From Canna indica (taxonomy: Eukaryota > Streptophyta > Magnoliopsida > Zingiberales > Cannaceae): a stretch of 64,000 nucleotides of DNA. Under the pieces are notes generated by a model, which saw nothing but the letters and a program-made list of their open reading frames with translations, had not been told where the DNA came from and searched no databases. Shown here one piece after another: positions 45,488 to 57,558 of this stretch (the first letter of the stretch is position 1; every line of letters starts with the position of its first letter). The stretch spans positions 54,987,501-55,051,500 of the forward strand of contig CP136890.1 of NCBI GenBank assembly GCA_034359265.1. The letters run 5' to 3'. Made by a program: the position numbers and the translations under genes.

Positions 45488-45499
45488 AGGGGGGAAGGT
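45488..45499 (+). other. Polypurine tract of element B
   Basis: AGGGGGGAAGGT directly precedes the TGTAAGACC start of the 3' LTR. Confidence 0.85.
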
Positions 45500-47860
45500 T
45501 GTAAGACCCGAGGTTTCCTAATATATAATTTATTTTGGTGCAGCGCAACGGATCGGGAGCTAGTCGGGTCGAGTCGCAAAATCGCCGCAAGTAGAAGGTA
45601 TAATTTAAGTTTAATGAAATTTTTGCTAAATATTCCTTTCCTTCATGATCATGAAATGATTTAGTAGAGTCGGATTTGAAATCGTGTTTGCGGATCGAGT
45701 CGGGGTTCAAATCGGGCTTGGATTGACATGAGTAGGGGCTAATTAAGTGAGAGGGGCAAATTGGTCAAAGGTAAATGAGGGAATTAAACCCTCACCCCCC
45801 TTAGCAGCCGTGTGGCTCAAGCATGGGAGCTGCACGTAGCCCGAGAAGAGAGAGGAGAGAGGGAGAGCTTTGAGGTCAGCGCTGGATTCATGCCGCCGTC
45901 GAAAAAATCGAGATCATCGTCGCTCGTCCAATTTTTCCCTTAGATCAAGGTGAGTGGATCGAACCCAGATATGTAGGGTAGGCTGATATTCGACCCAAGG
46001 TTTTAAGGGTTTTTCCCATTTCTCGAGTAATTCTATCGATTCACCGATGTTTCTTCCATGATTCGATTCAAATGTTATGTATGTTGTTCGTATGAAGTTT
46101 TCTTGTCGTTTTCATGATGATTGGGGCCGGCACATAAGGGAAAAAGGTGGAGAACCTCGCGTTGGAAGCCCTCGTATTGAGTTTCTCTCGCGATTAATGA
46201 CTTGATTCCTCTCAACCATGGCCGAGAACCTTTTTCCCCTACCCTGGTTGCTCCCGGCCGAGCATGAGCAGCCTTGGGTAGGCTCGGCCGAGTAGGTGGG
46301 GGAAGGGGAAAAGGGCTCGAGTTGGTTCACGTTTACATGTAGGGTATTAAATCCTTGATTTCATATTAATCACTCAATCAATATATGAATTGTTGGTAGT
46401 GATAGATTGAGAATATCATATTATAAAGAAATGTTCTTGATAGTGTATACATGGTTAGAATTTCGTATGGCATATAATTTTGAGAAAGTTCCTCAATTAA
46501 TTTACTAGTTTTCAATTTTTACCATGATAGTTCAATTATTACTTTGCTGAAATTTATTGATTAAATGCATAATTAAATTTCTTTATTGTTGCAAACATGT
46601 GGTTATTCGTGGTAGTAAGTGTAGAACGATTTCCTTAAAATTTAGATGTTGTGATATAACTGTATTTGAACATATCTATGCTTATGCATGTGATTTACAC
46701 TTAAGAAACATGGTGAATGACACTAGATGATTATAAGGAAATTATAGGGTGTTAATTGTCGGAGAAATCTGGACATAGACAAGTTGGGTTTCACACCTAG
46801 AAATAAATCAGCGGGCACTAGTGTGCGGATGGGAGAGCTCGGAATGGGGGAACCGGATGCGGGTGAATTCCCGAGATTAAATTAGGAAACTTTAGAGCAC
46901 TTTGCTTATGTATTATGATTGTGGTGGTCGGCTGAGAAGCATGGACGGTCGGAACGACTAATGCTTGACTCGGCGGGTGATTAGGGTCTTGAGTTTGCAC
47001 CAGCGGGCCCGCTAGGTGTTAGACCCGAGTGGCAGAGGGTCTTGAGATTCCGTCAGTGGGCCACGCTAACGGTAGACCTGAGTTGGGTGGGACTAGCTAT
47101 CTCTAACCTGGTGGGTTCTTGAGACTAGTTGACCATCCTAGTCGATGGCCCGATGATTGCTATGACTTTCCTTATGTGATATGTGGGCCATGCAGCCGGA
47201 TTATTATTTTGTGGTAAAGGCCGGGCAAAGCCAAGCCACCAGTTCTTGAGCAGGTTCTAGTGGCCGAGTATTGCCCAGTCTAGTTGGGCCGTTATGGCCG
47301 GCAGTATGGTTTATACAGGATGGCCTCTGTGCCGATTGTCATATCATGACTAGAATAGATCCCTAAATTTATAAATTGCTGACTTATTTGCATGTTGTTA
47401 TTGGGGATTTATGTGGTGGTTCAGAAGAACCGCTCACTGAGTCCCATGTGGACTCACGGTTTATTTCTCTTATTTTTGCAGAGCCCGACCATTGAGGTGA
47501 GGCTTGGAGTCATGGTGCAGCTAGAGGACAAGCAGTGACGTAGATCTTGTAGCAGCGTCCAGTAGTCGTAGTCGTGATGTCTAGGGTTGCTTTTTGTATA
47601 CACTGAGTAATGTTTAATTTGAAAACACGTATTTGACTTCTAACTCGAGATGTTCTTAATGGTTGGTTTATTTTTACAACTCTTTTAAATTTGTTCGAGA
47701 CTTGTTTTAAATTAAATAAAATTTTGCATCGTTGTCCTTCTACTTGTATCTTTTTTGGTTGGCATGTATTCTCAATTTTTTGCTATTCAGTGTATGTGGT
47801 AGGCTTTAGGGTAGGACATAAACCCTAGCCAGTCATGCGACCCTGAGTTGGGGCGTGACA
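45500..47860 (+). repeat. 3' LTR of element B
   Basis: 2361 bp, TGTAAGACCCGAGG to GGGGCGTGACA, colinear with 32791-35510 apart from the insert and deletions noted there. It keeps the 'gggtcttgag...agaccc' hairpin units (about 46984-47080) that the 5' LTR has lost. Confidence 0.92.
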
Positions 47861-47865
47861 TAGAA

Positions 47866-48716
47866 GTATGCCATGTGTATATCTAAACATGTTTAACTAT
47901 TTTGGACTTGAAAATGAAGTATCTAATGATAAATTCTATCCTAGGGCAATTTCATTCAATGAGAATTGCCTAAGTCCTAAACTAATACCTACTCATGAGA
48001 ATTCAAAGATTTGTCATGCAATTTCAATCATGAGTATAGAGACACCAATAAAACATGAATATTAAGGAATTAGAGTAGATTTTTGCAACAACTAAAATCA
48101 TACCTCATTAATGGGAATATAGCCAAACTTTTCATTTTCTTTTCTAATTAGCCTTCTATTTAAACTTAGATTTAACTTACAAGAAGAAATCATTGGTAAC
48201 ACGATGACAAAATTATTTCAAACAAGTTAATCACTCTAAATAGCAAAGTAAGCATCAAAGTTTTCATTCAAAATACAACTTTGCTAAATAGTTAAAGATT
48301 CAGAGTACGATATGATATCAGAATGAATCAAAGAGATCTCAAAAATATGAAATTTTGAAAGAATAAGATCTCCAACCCTTCCTATTGGTTGAAAACCAAA
48401 ATAGCCATAATTAGCTTTGGTTTCGAAACCGATAGGTTACATAGACCCATTATAGGTCACATAGGTCTCCGAAGAGACTGAAAATCAAAAATCAAAATTC
48501 ATTTTTGAAAGTATAGCATGAGCGGGGAAGATAACTCAATTCAAGCAATATCATGAACTCTGACTATTAATGGATCAATTGAAGTTGAGAGATGATACCA
48601 AAACTTTGAGATGCCTACTTTAATTACCATAAGCATCTTGATAATAATTTGAAGTTGCAACCAAGTGAGAATTCATCAATTAAGACTTTGGTCAAGTTTA
48701 ACACTTCATCAATCTT
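47866..48716 (-). mobile_element. Non-coding internal region of element G (gag-proximal)
   Basis: It continues the sequence interrupted at 32790 and shares blocks with 28730-29540 of element A ('cctactcatgagaattcaa', 'ggtctccgaagagac', 'agcggggaa'). No protein-like frame is present. Confidence 0.75.
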
Positions 48717-50100
48717 TCACCCTTGTGTGGTAGCTCCCCCTACAAAAGAAGATGAGACTTTTGATACCCAAATCACTTTGGGGCCTTGGGGGTTAGTTGG
48801 CCTAGGAATTCAAAGTGTCCTAGCTACACTTGGATTTCTTTTGAATGCACAATCATAAATAACATGGCCATAGATACCACAACAATAACAATGTTCATTA
48901 AACTTTTTCTTTTGAACATGAGGTTTAAGTGTAGAATGCTTAGCATGAAAATGATGATGAACATTAGCATTCTTTACATAAGCATTTTTCATTCTAATGT
49001 TCTTAAAAGATGAAACACTTGATAAATCACTAACTTTCCTATTTAGGAATACAATCTCATTTTTCAAGTCATTCATGGATTTATGGATAGCATGCAATTG
49101 AGATTTCAAAATATCATTTCATTTTTAATTTTTGAAATTTCCAATTTCAAGTTCTCATTCTCATTTCTAAATTTTGAATTATTAATTAGCAATTCATAAT
49201 TCTCAATTTCTAAATTTTCATTACTACTTTTCAAATCCATAATCTTAAGACTTAAGTTATCATGGCAAGGATCAAGAACTAGTTTTCAAAATGTCAAATT
49301 CCTTTACAAGGGAATCATACGATGAAAGCAAGGAGGCATTTTCATTCTCTAATTTATCATTTTTCTTTTGAAGTTCTTTAAAGGATTTTCTAACAACCCT
49401 AAATTGATCATGCAACTTATCAAGCTCATTTTCAACTTCATCTTGAGTATAGCCTTTGTCAAATATAGTAATGGTAGGGATTACCTCATCATTTATGGCC
49501 ATAAAGCAAAAGTTTCCCTTTTCTTTTTCGGATTCTTCACTTGATGAAGGTTCACTTTCATCCCATGTTGTCATGTATGCCTTGTTCTTCTTTTTTCTCC
49601 TATCTTTTTAAAATGATGAAGAGTTGGAGATTTTGTTTAAGGGGCAATCCTTTATTAGATGTCCCAACTTCTTGCATTTGAAGCATGTCCACTCTCCCTT
49701 GTTCTTCTTTATGTGTGATGGCTTTATTGTTAGTCTTCACATTCTTTTGGCTAACATGCTCATTTCATTGGAAACTCCCACATCTTTGGAGGAGGAGGAG
49801 TAATCTTCACGGTGAGAAGTCTTCAATGTTATGTTCTTCCCTTTTGAATCTTCTTTTGCTTCTTCCTCCTTGTGACTTCTCATGTGGATTTCATGGGTCA
49901 TTAGGGACCCAAGTAGCTCCGTAAGCTTCAACGTTGAGAGATCATTTGCTTCTTGTATTGCAAGCACTTTTGGTTCCCACATTAGTGGCAAAGACCGAAG
50001 TGGCTTCTTTACTCCTTGATTTATTTGCCAAGACTAAATAGACCATTTGTGATATTTTGATATCTATAGTACATATCATTGATAGATTCATGGGTAAACA
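48717..50100 (-). pseudogene. Gag-like gene of element G, degenerate and N-terminally deleted
   Basis: Minus-strand pieces in order: the end of a UBN2-type Gag domain ('IQEANDLSTLKLTELLGSLM', about 49990-49900); a CCHC knuckle with all four ligands (CFKCKKLGHLIKDC, about 49690-49640); an acidic segment 'DESEPSSSEESEKEKG'; and a coiled coil (49400-49270). A second helical part with His-rich linker (49109-48920) follows. A second knuckle (CYCCGIYGHVIYDC, intact) precedes the tail ending FVGGATTQG before TGA at 48717-48719. Frames are broken between pieces, and the N-terminal half expected next to the PBS is missing. Confidence 0.82.
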
Positions 50101-50127
50101 TACCATTAGGTCACAAACTACAACATT

Positions 50128-50139
50128 GCTCTGATACCA
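50128..50139 (-). other. Primer binding site of element G
   Basis: The minus strand reads TGGTATCAGAGC, two bases from the 5' LTR end at 50142. Confidence 0.9.
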
Positions 50140-50141
50140 AA

Positions 50142-51377
50142 TGTAAGATGTTAAGGCACATAAGAGGGGGGGGTTGAATAGTGTGTTAACTAAATTTTAG
50201 CGTAATTCCGGTTTTAATCTTTCCTTATAATTTAGGCAAAACACAATATGAGTTAATTACATGTGGAAGCAAATGATAAGCAATTAAAAAAGCACAAATA
50301 GAAACAATGCTAACACATGAATTTATAGTGGTTCGGCCCAAATGCCTACTCCACAATATTGGCTCACCACCAAAGATATACACAACCACTTGTATTAACT
50401 TTTCTTTTCCTTCTAATGAGGGTCTACCAAAGCCTTATCTCTCACACTAGAGAGTGCTTCTAAATCAAACCTAAGGAACCCTAAAGTTATAAACAACTGA
50501 ACCCAAGGTGTGTCACCCACACCTTCTTACAAACACAAGTAAACAATAAACAACAAGAAAATACAACAATAATGGAGCAATAATCAAAACAATAAATTAC
50601 TTAGCTCCAACACAAGATCCTAGCCTCCTCTTGATGCCTTTGATGATGAAACTCAAGGTTGAAGGCTCAATCAAGAAGGTTGAAGGCCCAATCAATAAGG
50701 TAGAAGCTTAAAGCAAGCGTTTTGCACAAATATTGACTCAATGAAGGCTCTTGGATGTCAAAAGATGTCTCATGAAGTGTTAGATAGCTTGGAATGCAAG
50801 TTTGGGGTCTTATATAGAGATCCCGAGGGTAGGAGCTCGGTTTCCAACAAGCTCAATGGCTAAAAATTCAAAATAGAGCCATTGGGGGCATTCTGAAAAT
50901 TTTGGACAGTTTGACTAGTTGAAGTCATTTGGGAATACTTGGAAAGTACTAGTACTTTCCAGGCTATTCTGGAATGTCAATCCGGGTTGTCCATCTAGGT
51001 TGTTGTTTATGACTTGGAAACTCTTGGAAATACTGGAAAGTACTGGTACATTTCGATTGAAGTCTGGTCAATTGAAACAACAAGGTTTTTTCTTCTAGTT
51101 TGAGTTTCGGGTTTGGTTCTTTAGGGATCTTTGCATCATAATGAGGATTAATATAATCATTCTAGACACCCTAAACCTAAACTCTATTTTTTTCGATAAA
51201 TCCGAGCGCGATGACCAACGTCCTTCTGATTCACCAATTTTTTTGATATTTTCGATTGGGGACGTCGTGCGCTAACCGATATGGAACCTAAAAATATTTC
51301 TCCATTAAAATATTAGTTCTATGTTTGTTATCATCAAAATCAAGATTAAGATTAAGGTTCAAAATCTTAGGCCAACA
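50142..51377 (-). repeat. 5' LTR of element G
   Basis: 1236 bp, TGTAAGATGTTAAGGCAC to GGCCAACA, paired with 15910-17098. A minus-strand TATA box (CTATATAAG) lies at about 50809-50818. The copy includes a short internal duplication ('aggttgaaggctcaatcaa'/'aggttgaaggcccaatcaa', about 50655-50700) absent from the 3' LTR. Confidence 0.88.
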
Positions 51378-51382
51378 CATGT

Positions 51383-52034
51383 TCTGCAAAACAATGCTAA
51401 GAAAAGAATGGTAGTTCAAAAGAACTTAGTGAGTGGCCGTCTCGGCCATCATCAAGCCAATTTACATAAATAAATATAGTAAATAATTTCAATGCTCATT
51501 CAACTGATATGAAACATAACATGATTTTTCGTAAGTCATCTCGTGCGCTACACATACTACTCGGTGTAATTCGGCCCAAATGAACCAACCTCAATTTAAC
51601 CGCCAACAACTCGCAGGTTGCTCACTAGGCTGGCCACCCTAGCGAACTCCCGGCCTCGATCTCACTAAGCTAGGAAGGTCGTCTAGTATCAGTGCTGAAA
51701 ATTTGGCCGAAAAAGGCCCTCCGACCAATGCCACTCAGCTCAATCATCGACGTGGCTAACCGACTCATATCTCGACCAGAATCAACTCGTGCGCACTGCG
51801 CACCCTCAACCCAAAATCAATTTGTACGCACTTCGTACCACTCGGCCATCACATGCACATCCACAAACACTCTCATTAAGTGGATTGATTTATATATTTA
51901 TAAAGAGGTCGATTACTTGGGTAGATACGACGTAGCATACATTTCTCGGTGCATGCTCGGTAGCACTCGCACGGCTACCACTCGGCCCAATTAATTATTC
52001 ACCACCGAATTACCCACCGTTAACACCTCAATAC
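51383..52034 (-). repeat. Middle segment of LTR I
   Basis: It continues 15909 after removal of element G. On the minus strand it reads the conserved Gypsy LTR block '...cactaagttcttttgaacta' near its left end. It is interrupted at 52035 by solo LTR E2. The 100-codon frame at 51692-51994 is inside LTR DNA and is not regarded as a gene. Confidence 0.7.
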
Positions 52035-52367
52035 TATAATATCCTAGAAATTTTAATTTTATTTTCCTTTTATGGTTGTGTTTGCTAGCCTAGCAAACTA
52101 GTTCGAGGTTGAGCCAAGTCGACTCATGGTCCGGTGCGAACTTACGAGCTCGAGTAAGTAGGATATGAATTATGTGAATTTTGCTTGCATAAATAGATTT
52201 ATTTAATTATATGTTATGTTGCATGATTGTTTAATTATGAGCATGTATTGGTTGATTATGTGGAGAGTAGGATTAATTAAGTTGAATTAAGTTAGCAGAT
52301 TCAGGTTCGGCTTTAGGTGGATGCGGGTTGGATAAAGGGTTTAGAGGGGTTAAGGTTGAGGAGGGAG

Positions 52368-52374
52368 TATAAAA
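52368..52374 (+). promoter_or_regulatory. TATA box of solo LTR E2
   Basis: TATAAAA in 'ggagggagtataaaaccctc', conserved at about 7747 and, inverted, at about 41470. A CT-rich leader follows it, as expected for an LTR promoter. Confidence 0.7.
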
Positions 52375-53840
52375 CCCTCTCCCCTTAGCTTGTGGCTCCC
52401 TATTTGGAGCCAACAAAATTTTGAGAATAGGAGCCAGCCGCTAGCCGGCCCCCCTTCCCTCCCCCCTTTGAGCCGCCACCACCAAGAGCGGAGCCGCCGC
52501 CCCAAAGCCCTCTTCCCTTCCCTCTCCTCTCCTCTTCCTCCCCTTTGGAGCTGAGCCGAGAGGAGCCAGCCGAAGCCAACCCCTCTCTCTTCCTCTCTCC
52601 CTCTCTCCTCAAACCGGTGGCTTGAGGTGAGCCGCCGCCTGTCCTTCCTCTTCTTTGGGTTGAGCTGCCGAGTTTCTTGAAGCCGATTCGAGGGTCATTG
52701 TCCGGGGTTCTCTTCTAATCATCTTTCCAAATCTAGGTGAGTGATTTTACCCTCATTCTTTCGGGTTTCTTCAAGTTCTTCAAGCCAATCTTGAAGGCTA
52801 TTGAAATCTTGATTTATTTTCCGACGATTACTCGAATTCTCGATGTTCTTTTTGTGTTCCATGTTTGAGGAGACCCTAACCCTTCCCTATGGGGTTCGGC
52901 AGCCCTAAGACGGCCCTAGGGGTGCTCGGCCAAGTGTGGAACAAGGGTGCCCTCAAGGTGTTCGATGGAATGCCTAAGTGAGGGATCTTGATTATCTTGT
53001 GGTTTATATCTCCAATTGATGTTTGAAATGAGTTCTTATATGTTCCAGCATGCTTAGTATTAAATCTGTGATTTTAGATAAAAATCATGTTTAAAAAAAA
53101 ATTGAATCTTGAGGTTGATGCCATGAGGGTCCTTGAAAGAGAGGTACTTGATCTTAATGTTTGTTCTTGATATTGTAAATTCTTGTTAATCTTGATTAAT
53201 AAGCTTGAAATCTGTGAAATAAATCTTGAGATTAGTATTTTGTCCTAACGATAATTAAGGATTTGATTTTTGTTAATTTTCGAATTTAATTTCATGATAT
53301 ACTGAAAATTGAATTTTGCTGGAATTTTATGCTGAAATGATGAATCTGTACTATTTTTAGATTATTTTCTGTGGTGTGTGTATTACTCTGAATATAGTCG
53401 TGTAACCTATCGTTTCGATCAGAAAATATAGTTTGGAAACATAGGATATAGTTTGGAGACTTGATTCGTGTTAGATACATCAGTTTCGGACAAAACAATA
53501 AGCTAAAATAAAATCCTAAAATAAAACCCTAATTGTGGTGAACTAAAATTTAATTGTATAATTAAAATTGGAAAATGGGTCAGCATAATCTGTTATGAAC
53601 CAACATGAGAAATTTATACATGAAATAAAACCACACGGGTTTATGACATTACGGGTCTAGGAGTTGGGGTCGGGTTTGGAGTGTTGAGACACTTTCTAAT
53701 AGGATCACCCCCAAGACACCATAGGAGAGTCATGACTTGGGTCATGGTGCGCCATATCCTTGTGAATGGCGGAGAGGCTCGTAGAGGAGCCGGATTGCGG
53801 GCTAAGCCCGGGAGGTTGGATATGGCTAATTCCCAACCTG

Positions 53841-54166
53841 CAGAACAAGTTCAGAGGGCCTTTCCCGATTGTTCTGGTTTGGCCTTGTGGGATAAGTTTG
53901 GAGGGCCTACTCGATTATCCCCGAGGTGGTTTGTTAAGAAATAAGTTCGGAGGGCCTACCCGATTATTCTTGAGATATCTTAGGGGACTAAGTTCGGAGG
54001 GCCTACCCGATTACTCTTATGATATCTTAAAGGGGCAAGTTCAGATGGATGAATCTCGATTGTCCCTACGTGTCTCGTCGAGCAAGTTCGGAGGGCCTTT
54101 CCCGATTGCTCCCGAGTTTTTGTATACTAGGATAAGTTCGGAGGGTCTTCCCGATTATCCTAGTAT
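53841..54166 (+). repeat. Covarying hairpin array in solo LTR E2 (7 units)
   Basis: Seven units share the core GTTCGGAGGGCCTACCCGA (with variants) and have arms that pair within a unit but differ between units: CAGAACAA/TTGTTCTG (53841-53876); GGGATAA/TTATCCC (53889-53921); AAGAAATAA/TTATTCTT with one bulged base (53936-53971); a weak unit near 53986-54020; GGGGCAA/TTGTCCC with one G-T pair (54032-54066); GAGCAA/TTGCTC (54080-54111); 12-bp ATACTAGGATAA with its complement (54124-54166). The order of arm types matches E1 read in sense. Confidence 0.9.
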
Positions 54167-54768
54167 GTGTTGTTGCCTTAGGGCATGGTAGGCTTAGGCC
54201 TGTTGATCTTCACCATATGCGTGTTGGCTGCCTTCGCGCAGGTGGTGGCCTGATAGCTAGTCACACTTTCGTGACCTTATTCCTGTAGAGTTGGATGTTA
54301 TGCTATTGTTTATCTCCGTGCTATTTTTATTGTGGGGGTTGGTAGAACCGCTCACTGAGTTATTTGAACACACCTGTTGTCGTTGTTTTGTTTTGCAGAG
54401 CCTGACCGGTGAGGTGGGCTGGAGCACTTGGCGCAGCTGGAGGGCAGAGGAGCCACGTGATCTTATAGCAGTCCTAGTTAGGGGTCGTAGTCGAGTGTAG
54501 GTTGTCATCCACTTTTGTTTTGGTATTTGGAGTTGTAGTCCCTTCGGGACATTCATATTTTATTCAGTTTTTATTTATTAATAGAACTGTTGCTATTCGA
54601 TTTAAATATTTCCGCACTTGAGATATTTATTTAAAACCTTGTTGTTTTAAAAAGCTGTTGTTTATTCTGCTATCTTATGATGTTGGCATGTGCATGAGTT
54701 AGGCTATGGGGTATAGGCACATATACCTGGCCGGTCACGTGACCCTATTTTTGGGGCGTGACAAATAG

Positions 54769-56337
54769 ATTACCTTACCATTTTCTATTCACAGAATTTA
54801 ACATCCGTGGTGGGTTGTCGCGTAGCGAAAATGCTAACGTTCTGTCGAATAGTTTTCGCACGACGTACCTTTTCGTCACCACCATTCCTCGTTCGAAATC
54901 CCTTCCGAACTCACAGAAATTCCCGAGCAAACTAAAAGGATGCCACATCTGTCCAAGGGTTCCCTTATTTAGTGAGAGGTCGTAAAAATCTCATATTTCT
55001 ATTTTATCCAAGCCTCGCGGAAATTTCAGCCTGTAAGCTGAAATTCAGCCCTCTTTAGTGAGACTTTCCCTCATTTTCACCAGATAGCTTATACTCTCAT
55101 GCAAGGGTGGAAATAGCTAACTAACCTGATATTCTTATAGGTTCGACTAATAACATCCACAACAATCCACTAGGTGACAACCCGGACTCGCAACTTGACC
55201 AATTCAACAAGCAAGTCATAAATTCCAACCTACTTGACCAGTCCAGTTAATGTTCATACACAACTGAACATCCCTCGATATGGTACTCAAAATTCATTGA
55301 ACCTAGTGTACATAAAGATCGATATACTACATCGACAATTTACAACATGTAATACCCGTTCCGACTTGAAGAAAATGTGAATTCAACATATCTTTAAGTA
55401 ATTCCAGCATACATAGCATAATTTCAGCATAACACCATAATATTCAGCTTTAAACAAATTAATCACAGCATGATGGCAAGTGTTTGATCAAGTAGAACTC
55501 AAACTAATTACCCTTAAGGGTACCCTACACCCTTAGGGATACTCGGCCACCCTAGGCTACAACACAACTTGGATTTCTAGCATGCTTTCCATCTTAGAAA
55601 TTCGGAATTAATCATGAGATAATTATAAAGTAAACTCAAAACATCAATTTCATGTTCTCTTCACTAGGGTCGGCCCTCCCTAGGGTTTGGGGGCATGCCC
55701 TATGGCTATCGCCCACTCTAAACCCCAGGAAGGTGTCCTACACACAATTTGAGGCAACAAACACGAACAATAAGGAGTATACTCTCAAGAAAATGAATCA
55801 ATTTTGCTCCCGAATCCATTTACAAGGATCGGCAGCCCCTTCTTCCTAAGTTTAGGGATTTTGGGTAAGGACCACTCACCTAGGACTTGTTTAGGGATGA
55901 GGAAGACGATGGAGAAGCCCTGCATCGTATCTAATCTGACGAAGCCCTGATCCTCTGGCCGATTCCTTCTATTTCACCTCCTCTCTCACTCACCTTCCTT
56001 GGGTGGCGTGCGGTTCCTCCTTGGATCCGTACACCCCAAGTGGCAGGTCTTTTATATATATTTTTAATTTTTAATTGCCAAATTATGAAATTGCTCTTTC
56101 TCACTTAACCGGACCCAACTTGCTCAAAATGAGTCCGATTCGAGCTCCGATCGCCCCCTCAGACTCGGCTCGAATCCAACTCAGACTTAACACAATAAAT
56201 ATCTCTATATTTTGGTAATTTAAATTGAGCAAATGTCTCACCTCAAATCACACCCATCCGCGATCAACTCCGTGCATGTCGCACTCATCCTGCTGAAAAC
56301 AACATACACAGATTTAATAAATTTCGCAAGTATTACA
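54769..56337 (-). repeat. Distal segment of LTR I with promoter
   Basis: This is the U3-side part of the minus-strand Gypsy LTR: TATATATAAAAGACC on the minus strand at about 56049-56063 (TATA box), then a CT/GA-rich leader, ending ...TATTACA. It includes 'ggcatgccctatggctatcgccc', which recurs at about 57440-57465. Confidence 0.65.
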
Positions 56338-57558
56338 GTGCCACTCGGGTTTCGTCGGCATGGCCCACCAACGAATATCTCGACCCAATATCAATTCGCA
56401 GGGTCGGGCATTAGCTTGACATGCTAACGCACTTCCCAGCTCGACCATTACAATCACAATCACATACACATCCAAATAATGGAAAGAACAAACATTATAT
56501 ATAGAAGGTGGTTAACTCGGGTGGGTACGGCTGTACATACGTTCCTCGGGTGCATGCGCATGCGCACCTCACACGGCCTTACCCTAGCCCCAAACTCTCG
56601 GCTACTCGACGTGCAACCCACCATCCACACTTACTGAAATTCAGATTCCGATTTTCTATCCAAAGGAAAATATATGACAGGTTGTCGTGTACAGAAATTT
56701 CAGCACCTCGCTGAAAATTTCAGCACGTCGCATCTCTACGCCATCAACCATTTCTCACTCAAAACTTTACCCAACCACTCAGGAATTTCCGAACATTCAA
56801 GCATAGTTCCATAGCTAGACATAAATGTTCAGCGCAAACAGTAATAGAAAATACAGATTTCCTACCTCATCTACCCCTCGTTGAAAATTTTAGCTTAAGG
56901 CTGAAATTTCAGCCTTACAAAGGGTAAATTCCTGCAGTTTATTTTTATAAGATTTAGGGTCATTATAGGGTATATGGAAGCCTACATACAATGATAAAAT
57001 CAACATGAAACTAGGTTAAATTGTAACCACACATAAGGAATAATTTTAGCATATAACACTATGAAATTTCAGCATGACCTAAAGATAAATTTCAGCATAC
57101 GATCTCTACAAAATTTCAGCATATAACAAAATTTCAGCATATAACATTATGAAATTTCAGCCAATTCAAAGGATAAATTTCAGCATAAATATAATAATTT
57201 CAGCAACATAAATAATGGATTTCGGTCTAGATAAATCCCACATGAATCAACCCATTGCTACCCTACAACTTAAGGATTATTCAACCCACCTTAAACAAGA
57301 AATTTCAGATTTTAAGTTGGATTTTTAGTATGTCTTTTGTAAAGTAAAAATTCGGAATTTAATTCAATAAAAATTCCTAAACAAATGTATCAACTTCCCT
57401 TGTCTCAAACACAAGGGCAAACCAACCCTAAGGCACAAGGGCATGCCATAGGGTTGCCGCCCATACCCTACCTCAAGAATACCCCAAATGAAACATATAT
57501 GATTCATTCACGGAAATAAACCAGAGATATGAACCAAACAAAACAAAATCACAACTTT
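56338..57558 (-). repeat. Second, truncated LTR of the I family
   Basis: Starting at 'gtgccactcgggtttcg' this region repeats, with divergence, the order of blocks in LTR I: 'gggtgggtacggc...cgttcctcgg' like 51915-51950, then 'tgtcgtg..agaaa', then 'gggcatgccatagggttgccgccc' like 55685-55710. It is rich in 'aaatttcagcatata' repeats (56690-57200). It has no intact ends and is cut by element C at 57559-57604. Confidence 0.5.

Larger units (their letters stand above)
32791..47860 (+). mobile_element. Ty3/Gypsy chromodomain retrotransposon B (decayed)
   Basis: A perfect 5-bp target duplication TAGAA flanks it. The 5' LTR is 32791-35510, the PBS 35515-35526, the gag and pol remains run to about 45487, the polypurine tract follows, and the 3' LTR is 45500-47860. 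Gag is split by a fold-back element and a solo LTR. The integrase and a chromodomain-like C terminus place it among the plant chromoviruses, perhaps the Tekay/Del group; the group is an inference. It is inserted in element G. Confidence 0.92.
15910..51377 (-). mobile_element. Gag-only LTR element G, host of elements A and B
   Basis: The outer 5-bp target duplication is CATGT (15905-15909 and 51378-51382). The 3' LTR is 15910-17098 and the 5' LTR is 50142-51377; both begin TGTAAG.TGTTAAGGCAC and end GGCCAACA. The internal region survives as 17099-17543, 32616-32790 and 47866-50141, interrupted by elements A and B. It encodes a degenerate Gag only. The non-coding part resembles that of A and D. 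Confidence 0.85.
52035..54763 (+). repeat. Solo LTR E2 (family E), plus orientation
   Basis: 2729 bp, TATAATATCCTAG (first G mutated) to TTGGGGCGTGACA. The near-perfect target duplication is AATAC (52030-52034) / AATAG (54764-54768). There is no PBS or internal region, so it is a solo LTR. It is colinear with E1 in reverse. The reading frames inside (for example 53681-54191) translate the hairpin array and LTR, not a gene. Confidence 0.9.
15600..56337 (-). repeat. 5' LTR of Gypsy element I, split by two insertions
   Basis: The LTR runs 15600-15909, is interrupted by element G (15910-51377), resumes at 51383-52034, is interrupted by solo LTR E2 (52035-54763), and resumes at 54769-56337. It ends ...TATTACA, the expected complement of a TGTAATA start. 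Without the insertions it measures about 2.5 kb, a normal size for this Gypsy group. A minus-strand TATA box lies near 56051. Target duplications on both inserts support the continuity. Confidence 0.7.

Noticed and set aside
53841..54166. CRISPR-like array in solo LTR E2
   Set aside because: Repeats of similar length separated by variable sequence look superficially like CRISPR, but the variable parts are the complementary arms of each unit. There are no cas genes, and the setting is a plant LTR.
54291..54500. Frames near the end of LTR E2 (+ 69 codons, - 99 codons)
   Set aside because: These lie in the conserved terminal part of Gypsy LTRs (before GGGGCGTGACA), which recurs in F, B and E1 without a conserved frame.
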